A DNA stretch of 64,000 nucleotides from Lunatimonas sp. (GCF_020832325.1 NZ_JAFIEU010000019.1:1-64000); one strand, 5' to 3'. Positions 1 through 8,314 are shown, counted from the first letter of the stretch. Notes: generated by a model not told the origin, from the sequence alone. A program made the numbers and translations.

Positions 1-131
1 GGCACTGTTCGAACCGATATCACTGGCACAAAACGAACCGTTAAAGGCTCAAGACGCCCAAGCAAACTGGCACAGTTTGAACCGGAATCACTGGCACGGA
101 AAAACCGGAATCGGTGGCACAAAACGATCCA
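1..131. repeat. Iterated terminal repeats of a probable IS21-type insertion sequence (element continues left of the window)
   Basis: Five copies of a GGCAC-N6-AACCG unit, often followed by GAATCACT, start at positions 1, 25, 69, 93 and 116. The spacing is 24, 44, 24 and 23 bases, about two or four helical turns. Multiple short repeats at each end are a known trait of IS21-family elements, where they bind the IstA transposase. The last copy decays at about 125-131, where sequence homologous to the DUF3050 family begins. No transposase is visible because the window starts inside the element. The IS21 assignment is an inference from repeat architecture. Confidence 0.6.
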
Positions 132-168
132 TTATATCCAGTATTCAGCCATTGATGATATAGAAGAT

Positions 169-876
169 GTGAGGGTGTTTATGCAATACCATGTTTATGC
201 CGTTTGGGATTTTATGTCCTTGCTGAAAAGTTTGCAAACCAGCCTCACTTGTACCGAAGTACCTTGGTACCCAAAGGGGTCTGCCGATACCAGGTATTTG
301 ATCAATGAAATTGTGGTTGGGGAAGAAAGTGATTTGGACGAGGACGGAAAGCGAATGAGCCACTTTGAATTGTACCTCGAGGCAATGGAGCAATGTGGAG
401 CGGAAACGGGAGGAATTAGGGTTTTTATTCAAAAGCTTCAAGAGTCAAGCAGCATCGAGGAAGCCTTTCAAGCTGCAGGCACTCCGGAGGCGGCCAGAAA
501 TTTTGTTCGTTTTACCTTTGAAATCATACAAGGACGCCGCGATCATCAGCAATCAGCGATTTTTACGTTTGGTCGCGAAGACCTTATTCCAGGTATGTTT
601 TTTTCCATCATCAGTGACCTTAACTTGAAGTATCCGGAAAAGATCGCCAAATTTAACTACTACCTGAAAAGACACATAGAGGTTGACGGCGATCAACATA
701 GCCATCTGGCCCTAGCCATGACTTCAAACTTATGTTCGCAAAACGATAGGTTTTGGGATGAAGCAGAGCAAGCTTCTATCACCTGCTTGCAGAAGCGTAT
801 TGAATTGTGGGACGGTGTTTACGAAGAGATCATCAAACACCCAAGGCAGGTTCGTTCGGCTTCCATTTTATCCTAG
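169..876 (+). CDS. DUF3050 family protein, 5'-truncated by the IS end
   Basis: The protein matches the DUF3050 family (heme-oxygenase-like fold, function unknown) through HVYAVWDFMSLLKSLQ, INEIVVGEESD, SHFELYLEAM, FTFGRED and RHIEVDGDQH. The clustered Glu, Asp and His residues could form a metal site, which is inference. Family members begin about 20-30 residues before this point. Here the same frame reads family-like sequence (YSAIDDIEDVRVFM) back to about base 140 and then runs, without a stop, into the IS repeats and off the left edge. The native start is therefore lost. Remaining starts are GTG at 169 or ATG at 181, unless translation begins inside the IS. The C-terminal part looks complete. 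The gene converges with the phototrophy operon. Confidence 0.8.
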   Translation: MRVFMQYHVYAVWDFMSLLKSLQTSLTCTEVPWYPKGSADTRYLINEIVVGEESDLDEDGKRMSHFELYLEAMEQCGAETGGIRVFIQKLQESSSIEEAFQAAGTPEAARNFVRFTFEIIQGRRDHQQSAIFTFGREDLIPGMFFSIISDLNLKYPEKIAKFNYYLKRHIEVDGDQHSHLALAMTSNLCSQNDRFWDEAEQASITCLQKRIELWDGVYEEIIKHPRQVRSASILS

Positions 877-994
877 TGTCGATTACCCATTCCGTCTAGT
901 TGGCAGCTATTGCTGTAGCTCCGTACAGCTAACAGTGTTTTTGGCTGTCGGTTTATTCAGCGGAACGGGTCTTGCGAGCAGGGCTGCCCTTGTA

Positions 995-1864
995 CTACCT
1001 CCTGCTTTCCAAAAACCCATTCATATACCAAATGTGGGGTGCGGATATCAGTGAGACCAACACAAAAAACAGCAGGGTCAGCTCCTGTGTAGTATTGGTT
1101 GGATATAAGATAACAAGAATAATCCCCATCCCAATAATGCTAGCCGCCGTGAACGGCAACATTCGCAGGATAAATTGAGTCAATGGAACTCCGCGATAGG
1201 ATTTACGCAGTGATTGGTATTCCTCTGCCATGCTAGGCAGTGCATGCCAAAATCCAAAGTAGAGGATGAAGCCTACCAACAAGGGTAAATGGAACAAAAT
1301 GATGCCTACTGCAGTCATTTCTGCCAAATAGAGAAAAGATTTGGTAGGCAGATTTCTAACTAGGAGAACGGCGACTAGCGAAAAGCTAAGGACGGTCAGG
1401 GAAGGACCGAAATTAGCAATCCCCGATATATCCACTATAGAAGCCAGGATTTCAGCGGTTTTCGAAAAGTTCCCAAACAGGATAACAGCCAAATAGAAGG
1501 TTCCGGTGCCTAGGTAGGTGAGTTTTCTCCCAATCCGTAGGTTTTCGCGGATATAGTGGCTTTGACCAAAATGATAAGCAGACATGAGCAGAAAGGAAAT
1601 CAAAGCGACGAGGGGTAAAGTCACCCAAACCAGCAGATAGAGTACGATGATTGCCAGGTATTTAAGGATGAAAACAGCCAAGTCCTTGCGCTGTATATGG
1701 GGGTTTACTAAGAGGTGATCTACCGCGCCATGCGGAATACCTACCGTGAGTAGCACCACAATAAATAATAACCATTCAAACATCTCATGGCTTTGAAAGA
1801 ACAGGAAGTAGATGATAGCAATGGCGAAGCCCAGCGTTTTTCCCCAAATATCAATGTTTTTCAT
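995..1864 (-). CDS. blh: Brp/Blh-type beta-carotene 15,15'-dioxygenase
   Basis: A 289-residue polytopic membrane protein of the Brp/Blh family, which cleaves beta-carotene into two molecules of all-trans-retinal. Histidine motifs expected for the iron site are visible: GIPHGAVDH near residue 44, YHFGQSH, YFGFWHALPSM and APHIWYM near the C-terminus, spread over about eight hydrophobic segments. I chose ATG at 1864; the frame extends upstream to 1945, but that stretch lies inside crtY and has no family character. The start overlaps the end of crtY by 14 bases, which suggests translational coupling. Its product is the chromophore of the rhodopsin encoded at the head of the operon. Confidence 0.92.
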   Translation of the reverse strand: MKNIDIWGKTLGFAIAIIYFLFFQSHEMFEWLLFIVVLLTVGIPHGAVDHLLVNPHIQRKDLAVFILKYLAIIVLYLLVWVTLPLVALISFLLMSAYHFGQSHYIRENLRIGRKLTYLGTGTFYLAVILFGNFSKTAEILASIVDISGIANFGPSLTVLSFSLVAVLLVRNLPTKSFLYLAEMTAVGIILFHLPLLVGFILYFGFWHALPSMAEEYQSLRKSYRGVPLTQFILRMLPFTAASIIGMGIILVILYPTNTTQELTLLFFVLVSLISAPHIWYMNGFLESRR

Positions 1865-3014
1865 ATCGGAGGAGAGACTGAATGAAAACAGGAAATTTAA
1901 GTCGTGACAGGATCTTGATGTCTTCGAAAAAACTACTTTCTTCATTCAGGAATTTAAGAACTTCCGGACCCGAGTTGGTCTGAAATAAGTTCATGAAGAT
2001 AGCGGGTAATTTTTTCGGCCATTTTCTGGCGATGTTGAGTAAGATATTGTCGTAGAAAAGGTATTTTGCCTTTCGCTTCCACGTCATTTGACGAGGGAAG
2101 TTTTTTTGCTCAAGGCAGGTAACGATCCATTGGCAATGTTTTTGGATTGTGTAAAAGGTAAAGCCGGTGCTCGGTTTGCTGCACCCAGCCAAGGTCCCTA
2201 GGGGAATGATGTGTGTATACCGGTCAGGTGATAGTTCTCGGGTACTCATGGGGATACTACCCTGCTCCCGAAAGGTTATTTCATAAGCCTCTTGCCCAAG
2301 GTTATTTTTAATGAATTGATCGATATTCCTTTCCATCCCTATCAGGTCTGGTTTTTGGTCACTGAACAGGGTGTACTCTACCAAGGCCTCACAGTCCGAG
2401 TAGGGTAGAATGTAAAAGAAGTCAGTTTGCTCCTGTGTGCCTTGCAAAAAATCCATAAGGACCACGGTATTTGCGTCAAAACAGGGCGCTTGGGTTTTGA
2501 TTTTCCATCCCACAAATACCTGCTTTAACATTGAATCTGTAAACCGATTCGTTGACAAATTCGGGATGGAATTAAAGACTTTTTCCGCATGAAAGATGCC
2601 GTTTTTTTCTGTTTTCACATAGGCTCCTACTTCAGTTTCCGCACATTCCAATATGCTGTCCTGCAGGAGGTGGATATTGGGGAAGTTTTTGAGCAAAGCT
2701 AGGATCTCCCGGTAAAAATCGGATGATTTGATGTGGAAGTAGCGAAGGTTTTCCAGAGATTTGACGACTCGGGAGTGTCCGTTAGAAAGGGAGATGTTTT
2801 GCCAGCTTATGATGGCATGGCCGGTAGGGTGGATGCTCAACGGCTTTTCAGCCCAGTAACACCACGTGCGGTCGTTAGCCTTTTTGGCTGCACTGTCAAC
2901 GATGAGGATTTTATGGTTTTTAAATTTGCCTTGAACCAAGTAATACACCAAACTCATACCAGCACAGCCAAAGCCGCTGATAATAAAGTCATAGGTAGTT
3001 TGTCGAGGGTTCAT
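1851..3014 (-). CDS. crtY: Lycopene beta-cyclase, CrtY type
   Basis: A 387-residue FAD/NAD(P)-binding lycopene cyclase. The N-terminal dinucleotide-binding fold is visible as DFIISGFGCAGMSLVYYL, followed by the cyclase signature DRTWCYWAE near residue 48 and the C-terminal PLGTLAGCSKPSTGFTFY region. It closes both ends of lycopene to give beta-carotene, the substrate of the Blh enzyme encoded next. Upstream carotenoid genes (crtE, crtB, crtI) are not in the window, so lycopene must come from elsewhere. It lies 86 bases downstream of the rhodopsin gene, beyond a terminator-like hairpin, and overlaps blh. Confidence 0.92.
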   Translation of the reverse strand: MNPRQTTYDFIISGFGCAGMSLVYYLVQGKFKNHKILIVDSAAKKANDRTWCYWAEKPLSIHPTGHAIISWQNISLSNGHSRVVKSLENLRYFHIKSSDFYREILALLKNFPNIHLLQDSILECAETEVGAYVKTEKNGIFHAEKVFNSIPNLSTNRFTDSMLKQVFVGWKIKTQAPCFDANTVVLMDFLQGTQEQTDFFYILPYSDCEALVEYTLFSDQKPDLIGMERNIDQFIKNNLGQEAYEITFREQGSIPMSTRELSPDRYTHIIPLGTLAGCSKPSTGFTFYTIQKHCQWIVTCLEQKNFPRQMTWKRKAKYLFYDNILLNIARKWPKKLPAIFMNLFQTNSGPEVLKFLNEESSFFEDIKILSRLKFPVFIQSLLRYEKH

Positions 3015-3054
3015 GGGTTATTTTGGTTTGTACGGTAATGGCGGCAATATGGGG

Positions 3055-3092
3055 TAAAAAAGGCTACCCCTTTCGGTAGGAAAAGGATAGCC
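3055..3092 (-). terminator. Intrinsic terminator between rhodopsin and crtY
   Basis: Read on the minus strand, an inverted repeat at 3092-3062 forms a stem of about 13 pairs (GGCTATCC against GGGGTAGCC, extended by an A/T stretch) with a short loop. It is followed at once by a run of seven T (3061-3055). It lies 9 bases after the rhodopsin stop codon and 41 bases before the crtY start, so it should end most transcripts after the rhodopsin and let a fraction continue. Confidence 0.75.
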
Positions 3093-3100
3093 TGTTAGGA

Positions 3101-3853
3101 TTAGGCAGCTACAGCCAGTCTGGACTTTGCAGTCTCTGCAATGGCAACGGAATAGATTACCAAGCCAAACCCAATTTTGTTAATGGCGTCAGCAAGGTTG
3201 TAAAAGAGATCGATGCTGCTTACCTCAAATGCACCGGAGAGCAAGTTGCCGGGAAGCACCATGTATCCGATTGGATAGATGGACCATCCTAGTGTGATGA
3301 AGATCTTTAAGAGGAACATCGCCTGTCCCAGCGCCGGACTGTCGGAAGATTTTGCCAGTTTGGCCACATCGCCGGCAAACACTTCGTACACAATGTAGAG
3401 GTAACCCAGGGTGGATAGGATTCCCCACAAGATGTTACTTTCAATACCGGAGGTTTCACCGATGTAGCCAGTGATCAACATGACCAATGAGGCCAAAATC
3501 AACTTGAACAGGGTGCTTCCTTTGGCGCCAAATGGTTTGGTCAGCAAGTAAAACTCGACGCACATCAGTGGAACGGTGAGTGTCCAGTCTACATACCGAA
3601 ATGCGGTGGGACTTTGGCCCGTTTCGAGGTAGAAGTCTCGCATGTAGTAGTAGTGGACAGCGGCGATTCCGGTAATCAGTCCGGATACGAGCAGGGAAGT
3701 TTTCCACTTCCCATCTACGGAGCTCCGTTCTACAAAGAAGAACACTGCCGATGCAAACATAGCCATGTACCCGATAAAAAAGGTGATGGCAATTGGGTCG
3801 CTATTGATGATCTTGTCAAGACCTACCAAATCTGCGGTTAGAATGGTGTTCAT
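3101..3853 (-). CDS. Light-driven proton-pumping rhodopsin (proteorhodopsin type, green-tuned)
   Basis: A 250-residue seven-helix microbial rhodopsin. The helix C motif RYVDWTLTVPLMCVEF gives D89 (proton acceptor), T93 and E100 (proton donor), the DTE signature of outward proton pumps. H67 in helix B matches the proteorhodopsin His-Asp pair. K226 in helix G (LADAINKIGFG) is the retinal Schiff-base lysine. M97 occupies the spectral tuning position (105 of green proteorhodopsin), typical of green-absorbing members. Helix E carries Gly144 where green proteorhodopsin has Phe152, the place of the antenna-fenestration glycine of xanthorhodopsin (hand alignment from the shared YE). It is the first gene of the rhodopsin-crtY-blh operon. 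Confidence 0.95.
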   Translation of the reverse strand: MNTILTADLVGLDKIINSDPIAITFFIGYMAMFASAVFFFVERSSVDGKWKTSLLVSGLITGIAAVHYYYMRDFYLETGQSPTAFRYVDWTLTVPLMCVEFYLLTKPFGAKGSTLFKLILASLVMLITGYIGETSGIESNILWGILSTLGYLYIVYEVFAGDVAKLAKSSDSPALGQAMFLLKIFITLGWSIYPIGYMVLPGNLLSGAFEVSSIDLFYNLADAINKIGFGLVIYSVAIAETAKSRLAVAA

Positions 3854-4577
3854 AGATAATTGTTTTTTATGTGGTGTGAATTGAAGAAGAATGTATTGGT
3901 GATCACGTGATAGTATAATGAATCGGAATAAAGTTTGTTTAATAAAAAAAATAAAAAGATAAACAAATGTGTATGTGCGGCTAAAAAGTAACTATAAGGA
4001 ATTCAAAATAGGTATCAGGATTTTAGAGTGAATAGACCTCTTTTTCTTTTATTCCAAAATAAAACTTCTAGACACTTTTGTCGTACAGCACTTCGGGGAT
4101 GAAATCGGACAGTGGAATTTATAAAATTCCGCCAAACGTGATTCAAAAATAAATTGAACTGGATACTGAACCAGTGGGAAATTAGTGAATTCGATCTTCA
4201 AGTTAGGATATTGAGGGGTTTATAGAAGAGCGAGGTGGTTTGTGGTAAAGGGTGCTATATCGAGAATTAGGTGTTTCAAAATAGCACACTTTGTAAGTAT
4301 ATAACTCAGCAGCTACCTGTACTTTGGTAAAAAGAGAAAAGGATGAAGAAGGAGCGAAAGTATGGCAACTTGGCAATCGAATCAATCATTTGGGTTACCA
4401 ATATTGATATCGCAGGTTTTTTAAGGCAGGCAAGTTTGAGGTTTACCGATCAGTTAGCAAGTTTAAACTATTTTTCCCATCTTCACAGGCCATTTGGGTC
4501 TTTTGCGGCTTAAGGCGGGCTTTCCCAATCTTTAGATATTTTACACGGTTTAGCTGTTTAAATAGTAGGATCATTCG
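3854..4577. other. AT-rich intergenic region between rhodopsin (minus) and phosphoesterase (plus)
   Basis: No credible gene lies in these 724 bases. It must hold the divergent promoters of the rhodopsin operon and of the phosphoesterase gene. Visible structure: a 10-bp palindrome ATCACGTGAT at 3902-3911, and an inverted repeat GGAATTT-ATA-AAATTCC at 4114-4130. A 60-codon open frame at 4203-4385 on the minus strand has no protein character. Confidence 0.7.
3902..3911. promoter_or_regulatory. Palindromic candidate operator upstream of rhodopsin
   Basis: A perfect 10-bp palindrome, ATCACGTGAT, sits 49 bases upstream of the rhodopsin ATG. On the minus strand it directly follows a TATACT sequence that could serve as a -10-like element, so it would overlap the transcription start. 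The binding protein is unknown and the role is inferred from position only. Confidence 0.3.
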
Positions 4578-6065
4578 ATGAACAAAACTCAATCAATTTC
4601 TTTATCTGTTGCACTTTCGGCGGCTATCTTCCTGATGGCCTGCGCTAGCCCCGTGGAAAGTGAATCCCAAAGCGGCATTACGGAGCCTTTGCAGTTTAAG
4701 CAGGATGGAACCTTCAAAATCGCTCAGTTTACCGATATCCACCTGCATACGGATACGCCCGGTGAACCCGAAAAAACCCGCGAAATCATCGAATATGTGC
4801 TCAAGAGCGAAAAACCGGATCTGTCTGTGCTGACTGGCGATATCGTAAATTCCCCTGCACCGGAAGGATGGGAGTTCATTGCTGCTATTTTCGGTTCGTC
4901 GGGAATTCCCTGGGCGGTGACGTTGGGAAATCACGATGATGAGGACCAATGGAGCAGGGAGCAGATCTTTGAGTTTCTGGAAAAACAGGAGGGGTTTGTA
5001 GGGATAAGCGGCCCCGATATCTCAGGAGTAGGAAACTACCTTATACCGCTGCAATCCGCATCAACTTCCGAAACAGCGGCTCTGCTTTATTTTTTGGATT
5101 CGCATGGCTATCCGAAAAATGCCAAACGGGGAAGCTATGACTGGGTGAAATTCGATCAAATAAACTGGTATCGTACCCAAAGCACCAAGCTGACCCAGAC
5201 AAACCATAATACGCCGTATCCGGCCCTTGCATTTTTTCACATACCTGTTCCAGAATTTTTGGAAGTTGTGGGCAATGAAACCTATATGGGGATTAAGGAA
5301 GAAGGGGTGGCGTCGCCAGAGATCAATACTGGGCTGTTTGCTGCTTTTGTAGAAATGCAGGATGTGATGGGTGCATTCGTTGGTCATGACCATTATAACA
5401 ACTACATTGGTATTTTACAGGATGTAGCACTGGCTTTTGGGCAAACATCCGGCTATGGAGGTTATGGGGATTTTGCAAAAGGTGCGCGCATCATCGAACT
5501 GAGGGAAGGAGAATACGCTTTCAATACGTGGATCACTACCCAAGAGGGGATTTCGTTTGAGTACAACTATCCATCGGGGATGGCTTTCAACGTAGAGTTA
5601 AGCAATGCACGTGTCCCTGTAAGCCCAAGTGGAGAATTAAAACAGGGCCTTCAATACCGCTATTTTGAAGGTAAGTTCAAAAGCACTTCAGATATGTTAG
5701 CTACAACGCCTAAACGAACGGGTACCATTTCCAATTTTGATATCAGCGGAGCGGACGTCAAAGATCATTTTGGCTTTGAGTTTACCGGATATATTAAGAT
5801 ACCCAGGTCAGGATATTACAGGTTTTATACGTTTTCAGACGATGGGTCCGTATGTTACATAGGCGATTCATTGGTGGTAGACAACGATGGTTCGCATAGT
5901 TTGCGTCGCAGGGAAGCCACCATTGCGTTGACCGAAGGCTTTCACCCTATCCGTGTGGTCTATTTTGAGGATTATATGGGGGAAAAGCTCGAAGTGGGTA
6001 TCTCAGGACTCACGATCAAAGAAACCCCTATTCGTGATGAGATGGTTTTTCATGAGATGGATTGA
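4578..6065 (+). CDS. Lipoprotein calcineurin-like metallophosphoesterase with PA14-like C-terminal domain
   Basis: A 495-residue exported lipoprotein: hydrophobic signal then lipobox LMAC with Cys22. Residues about 45-310 form a calcineurin-like phosphoesterase with the metal motifs AQFTDIHLH, LTGDIV, GNHDD and GHDHYNN, the fold of purple acid phosphatase-related enzymes. Residues about 355-490 (QYRYFEGKF to EVGISGL, with GYYRFYTFSDDGS) look like a PA14 domain, a beta-barrel commonly involved in carbohydrate binding. It probably removes phosphate from an extracellular or periplasmic substrate, perhaps a phosphorylated glycan, which is inference. It is transcribed alone and converges with the Nudix gene. 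Confidence 0.88.
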   Translation: MNKTQSISLSVALSAAIFLMACASPVESESQSGITEPLQFKQDGTFKIAQFTDIHLHTDTPGEPEKTREIIEYVLKSEKPDLSVLTGDIVNSPAPEGWEFIAAIFGSSGIPWAVTLGNHDDEDQWSREQIFEFLEKQEGFVGISGPDISGVGNYLIPLQSASTSETAALLYFLDSHGYPKNAKRGSYDWVKFDQINWYRTQSTKLTQTNHNTPYPALAFFHIPVPEFLEVVGNETYMGIKEEGVASPEINTGLFAAFVEMQDVMGAFVGHDHYNNYIGILQDVALAFGQTSGYGGYGDFAKGARIIELREGEYAFNTWITTQEGISFEYNYPSGMAFNVELSNARVPVSPSGELKQGLQYRYFEGKFKSTSDMLATTPKRTGTISNFDISGADVKDHFGFEFTGYIKIPRSGYYRFYTFSDDGSVCYIGDSLVVDNDGSHSLRRREATIALTEGFHPIRVVYFEDYMGEKLEVGISGLTIKETPIRDEMVFHEMD

Positions 6066-6141
6066 CTGCCGTCAGTCTTCTGGGCTATCCCAAACCCATG
6101 ATGGGTAGCTTGACGCACGAAGAAAATGGAAAAAAATAGCA

Positions 6142-6552
6142 TTACCTATTAGCTGAACCAAAGATCTTTGCAAATTCGGTTACGTTGGGGTACATATTGT
6201 CAGCCGCAAGCACTTCCTCTGCGGTAAAAAATGATATCTCTACACATTCGGGAGTGGGGGTGAAATGCAGGTGTTCAAAAGTAGCCAAGTAGACGACGTT
6301 GGCAATAAATACTCCTTTTGGATTGATGGTGGTGAAAAAATAGCTGGGGTGCTCGGCAATAAATGTCGTATGGATACCCATCTCTTCGGATACTTCCCTT
6401 TTCAAGCCCTGCTGGGGAGTTTCGCCAAAATCGAGCCCTCCACCCGGTAGCTCCCATAGGCCGTTATCTTCGCGGACAAGGAGAAACCGATCATCTCCCT
6501 CCAGCACGAGGGCTTTTACACTCACACGGTAAAAACATTCTGGTAGTTGCAT
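6142..6552 (-). CDS. Nudix hydrolase
   Basis: A 136-residue Nudix-fold hydrolase. The Nudix box is intact around residues 37-59: GGLDFGE, seven residues, then RE and EE with MGI, fitting GX5EX7REUXEEXGU. Such enzymes cleave nucleoside diphosphates linked to another moiety; the substrate cannot be read from the sequence. It starts 13 bases after the stop of the nitrilase-like gene on the same strand, so the two are probably co-transcribed, with this one second. Confidence 0.88.
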   Translation of the reverse strand: MQLPECFYRVSVKALVLEGDDRFLLVREDNGLWELPGGGLDFGETPQQGLKREVSEEMGIHTTFIAEHPSYFFTTINPKGVFIANVVYLATFEHLHFTPTPECVEISFFTAEEVLAADNMYPNVTEFAKIFGSANR

Positions 6553-6565
6553 ATAGCAGGTATGG

Positions 6566-7513
6566 TTAGTTTTTTGAGATCCAAGCTACTTTTTGTTCTG
6601 ATCTGTGGGGTTGGGAGAGGATATCACCGTATAATTCCGGTCTGCGGGCATTTTTATACCGGTATCCTCCTGCCTGTGTGAGCTTTTCCGGAGTAAGGGT
6701 AGCAACCACAAGGTCATTGTCCAATGCTCGGCATTCTGCTAGGATATCCCCAAATGGATCCAATATCATGCTGCATCCATTTTTTAACTGGTCATCATCC
6801 ATCCCGATAGGGTTGGAAAAAACGACGTACATGCCGTTGTCATAGGCCCTGGCTGGGAGCCATTTCATCAGCCATGCCCGACCCTTCAGTCCGTCAAATT
6901 CGGCCCGTAAGCTAGTAGGGTCCGCCTCCCTGTTTTCCCAAAGCAGGGGATCTACAAATCCGGCACCTGGGCGTGACGAAGGCGTGCACATGGTGACATG
7001 CGGCATGAACAGGATATCGGCACCAAGGAAATTGGTAGCCCGGACATGTTCGATGATGTTGTTATCGTAACAGATAAGGATCCCACACCTCCATCCATTT
7101 AGTTTAAATACACAATAAGCGTCTCCTGGCTCGATGTGGGGGTTGATAAAGGGGTGGAGTTTGCGAAACTTGGCGATTACTCCGGTCTTGTCCACGCAGA
7201 CGTAGGCCTTGTAGATGCGATCTCCTTCCCTTTCGAAAAGTCCCGCAAGCAGGGCCAAGTTGTGTTCCTGAGCGATGGACTGCAATTTCTGTATGCTGGG
7301 CCCATTTGGTATGGGTTCAGCTATTGACAGTAGGTCTTCTTTGGACAGGTGACGGGCAAAGGTATACCCGGTGATTGAGCACTCATGAAAGGCAACCGCC
7401 TCCGCACCTTTTTTTGCGGCTTCTGCCGCAAATTGCTCGATAACCTGTAGATTATAGGCTTTGTCGCCACTTTTGTTTTCAAATTGTACCGTTGCGATTT
7501 TGATCGGGTCCAT
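6566..7513 (-). CDS. Carbon-nitrogen hydrolase (nitrilase superfamily)
   Basis: A 315-residue cytoplasmic enzyme of the nitrilase/amidase superfamily. The catalytic triad is visible: E44 in FHECSITGY, K118 in KLHPFINPH and C148 in GILICYDNNI. The superfamily hydrolyses non-peptide C-N bonds in amides, carbamoyl groups or nitriles; the acidic and aromatic surroundings resemble N-carbamoyl-amine or omega-amidase-like members, but I cannot name the substrate. It is first in a two-gene unit with the Nudix hydrolase downstream. Confidence 0.87.
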   Translation of the reverse strand: MDPIKIATVQFENKSGDKAYNLQVIEQFAAEAAKKGAEAVAFHECSITGYTFARHLSKEDLLSIAEPIPNGPSIQKLQSIAQEHNLALLAGLFEREGDRIYKAYVCVDKTGVIAKFRKLHPFINPHIEPGDAYCVFKLNGWRCGILICYDNNIIEHVRATNFLGADILFMPHVTMCTPSSRPGAGFVDPLLWENREADPTSLRAEFDGLKGRAWLMKWLPARAYDNGMYVVFSNPIGMDDDQLKNGCSMILDPFGDILAECRALDNDLVVATLTPEKLTQAGGYRYKNARRPELYGDILSQPHRSEQKVAWISKN

Positions 7514-7692
7514 GGGGTTGGGGTTAGATGCTGCGATCGATTACCTCGTTCGAAGATAACATCAAAACCAGCAGGACGCAAGCCTCTCACCCTATCTAGG
7601 GCACTTATCTGATCAGATTTTGCTCATGGAAAAACCATCCCCGAGAAAAAAATAAGATGGTGAACAAAAAAGCGAGACATACATTCAGAAAA

Positions 7693-7725
7693 AAAAATCC
7701 ACTCCCGGAATGGGAATGGATTTTT
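7693..7725 (-). terminator. Hairpin terminator downstream of the small secreted protein gene
   Basis: AAAAATCCA at 7693-7701 pairs with TGGATTTTT at 7717-7725, with TCCC/GGGA inside and a GGAAT loop. The minus-strand product ends in a T-run, fitting termination of the gene at 7784-8170. The symmetry would allow it to work in both directions. Confidence 0.65.
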
Positions 7726-7783
7726 AGTATTGGCTTCTGCGCAAATTGCCTTCCAATTGGACCGAACGACTTCTAGGATTACG

Positions 7784-8170
7784 TTAGTCAAAATCTTTAT
7801 CGATTCTTGCAGAGGGGTCCGGTAACACCAGATAAAAGGTTTTTTCCGAATACCTCGAATCGTCTTCCACCCGCAGGTTACCTTTGGATTCGAAAGCGGG
7901 TAACCGGGGATCATCCGGTACAATTAGTTTTTTTAGCGTCATATTCAAATAATTCCCCATAGGCGGCACGGCGATAGGCATCCGAATCGGGTCTGCAAGT
8001 TTGAGTTCGGTCATCGTCACCACGTCGCTAAACGTGTCGTCCAGCTGGTAAGCGTCATGCTCCTGATAAATAGATCCTGGCCTTTCAGGGTTATTGTCCA
8101 TGTTGATCACGTCCTGTCCAAAGGCTGAAAAACTCAAGGCGAATAAGAAAACATAAACCAGCTTTTTCAT
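7784..8170 (-). CDS. Small secreted protein of unknown function
   Basis: A 128-residue protein with a clear N-terminal signal peptide (KKLVYVFLFALSFSAFGQ, probable cleavage after FGQ). The mature part is short, acidic and proline-rich, with no cysteines and no domain I recognise. It is followed by a good terminator and stands alone on the minus strand, 145 bases from the GH18 gene. Probably periplasmic; function unknown. Confidence 0.6.
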   Translation of the reverse strand: MKKLVYVFLFALSFSAFGQDVINMDNNPERPGSIYQEHDAYQLDDTFSDVVTMTELKLADPIRMPIAVPPMGNYLNMTLKKLIVPDDPRLPAFESKGNLRVEDDSRYSEKTFYLVLPDPSARIDKDFD

Positions 8171-8314
8171 AAATAACGGGGTTTGGGTTTATTTTATGTT
8201 TCTCAATATATGGGCTTCCGTTCGTAAATCATAATTATCTGCTAAGAAATTTCGAAATAAATCGGAAAAATAACCTGAGGAGCGGCGATATGCCTGTTTT
8301 ATCGGTGAAAAAAA

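Noticed and set aside
1-131. Repeats at the left edge as a CRISPR array
   Set aside because: The shared unit is only 16-24 bases, spacing varies (24, 44, 24, 23), copies are imperfect, and there are no unique spacers of even length. It fits an insertion-sequence end better.
1865-1945. Longer N-terminus for the Blh protein
   Set aside because: The extra residues lie wholly inside crtY in another frame and lack family likeness; the ATG at 1864 precedes the first conserved helix.
4114-4130. Inverted repeat GGAATTT-ATA-AAATTCC as a rhodopsin operator
   Set aside because: It is over 260 bases from the start codon and AT-rich, so chance occurrence is likely; noted only in the spacer entry.
4203-4385. 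60-codon open frame on the minus strand
   Set aside because: No signal, domain or start-site support; composition follows the AT-rich spacer.
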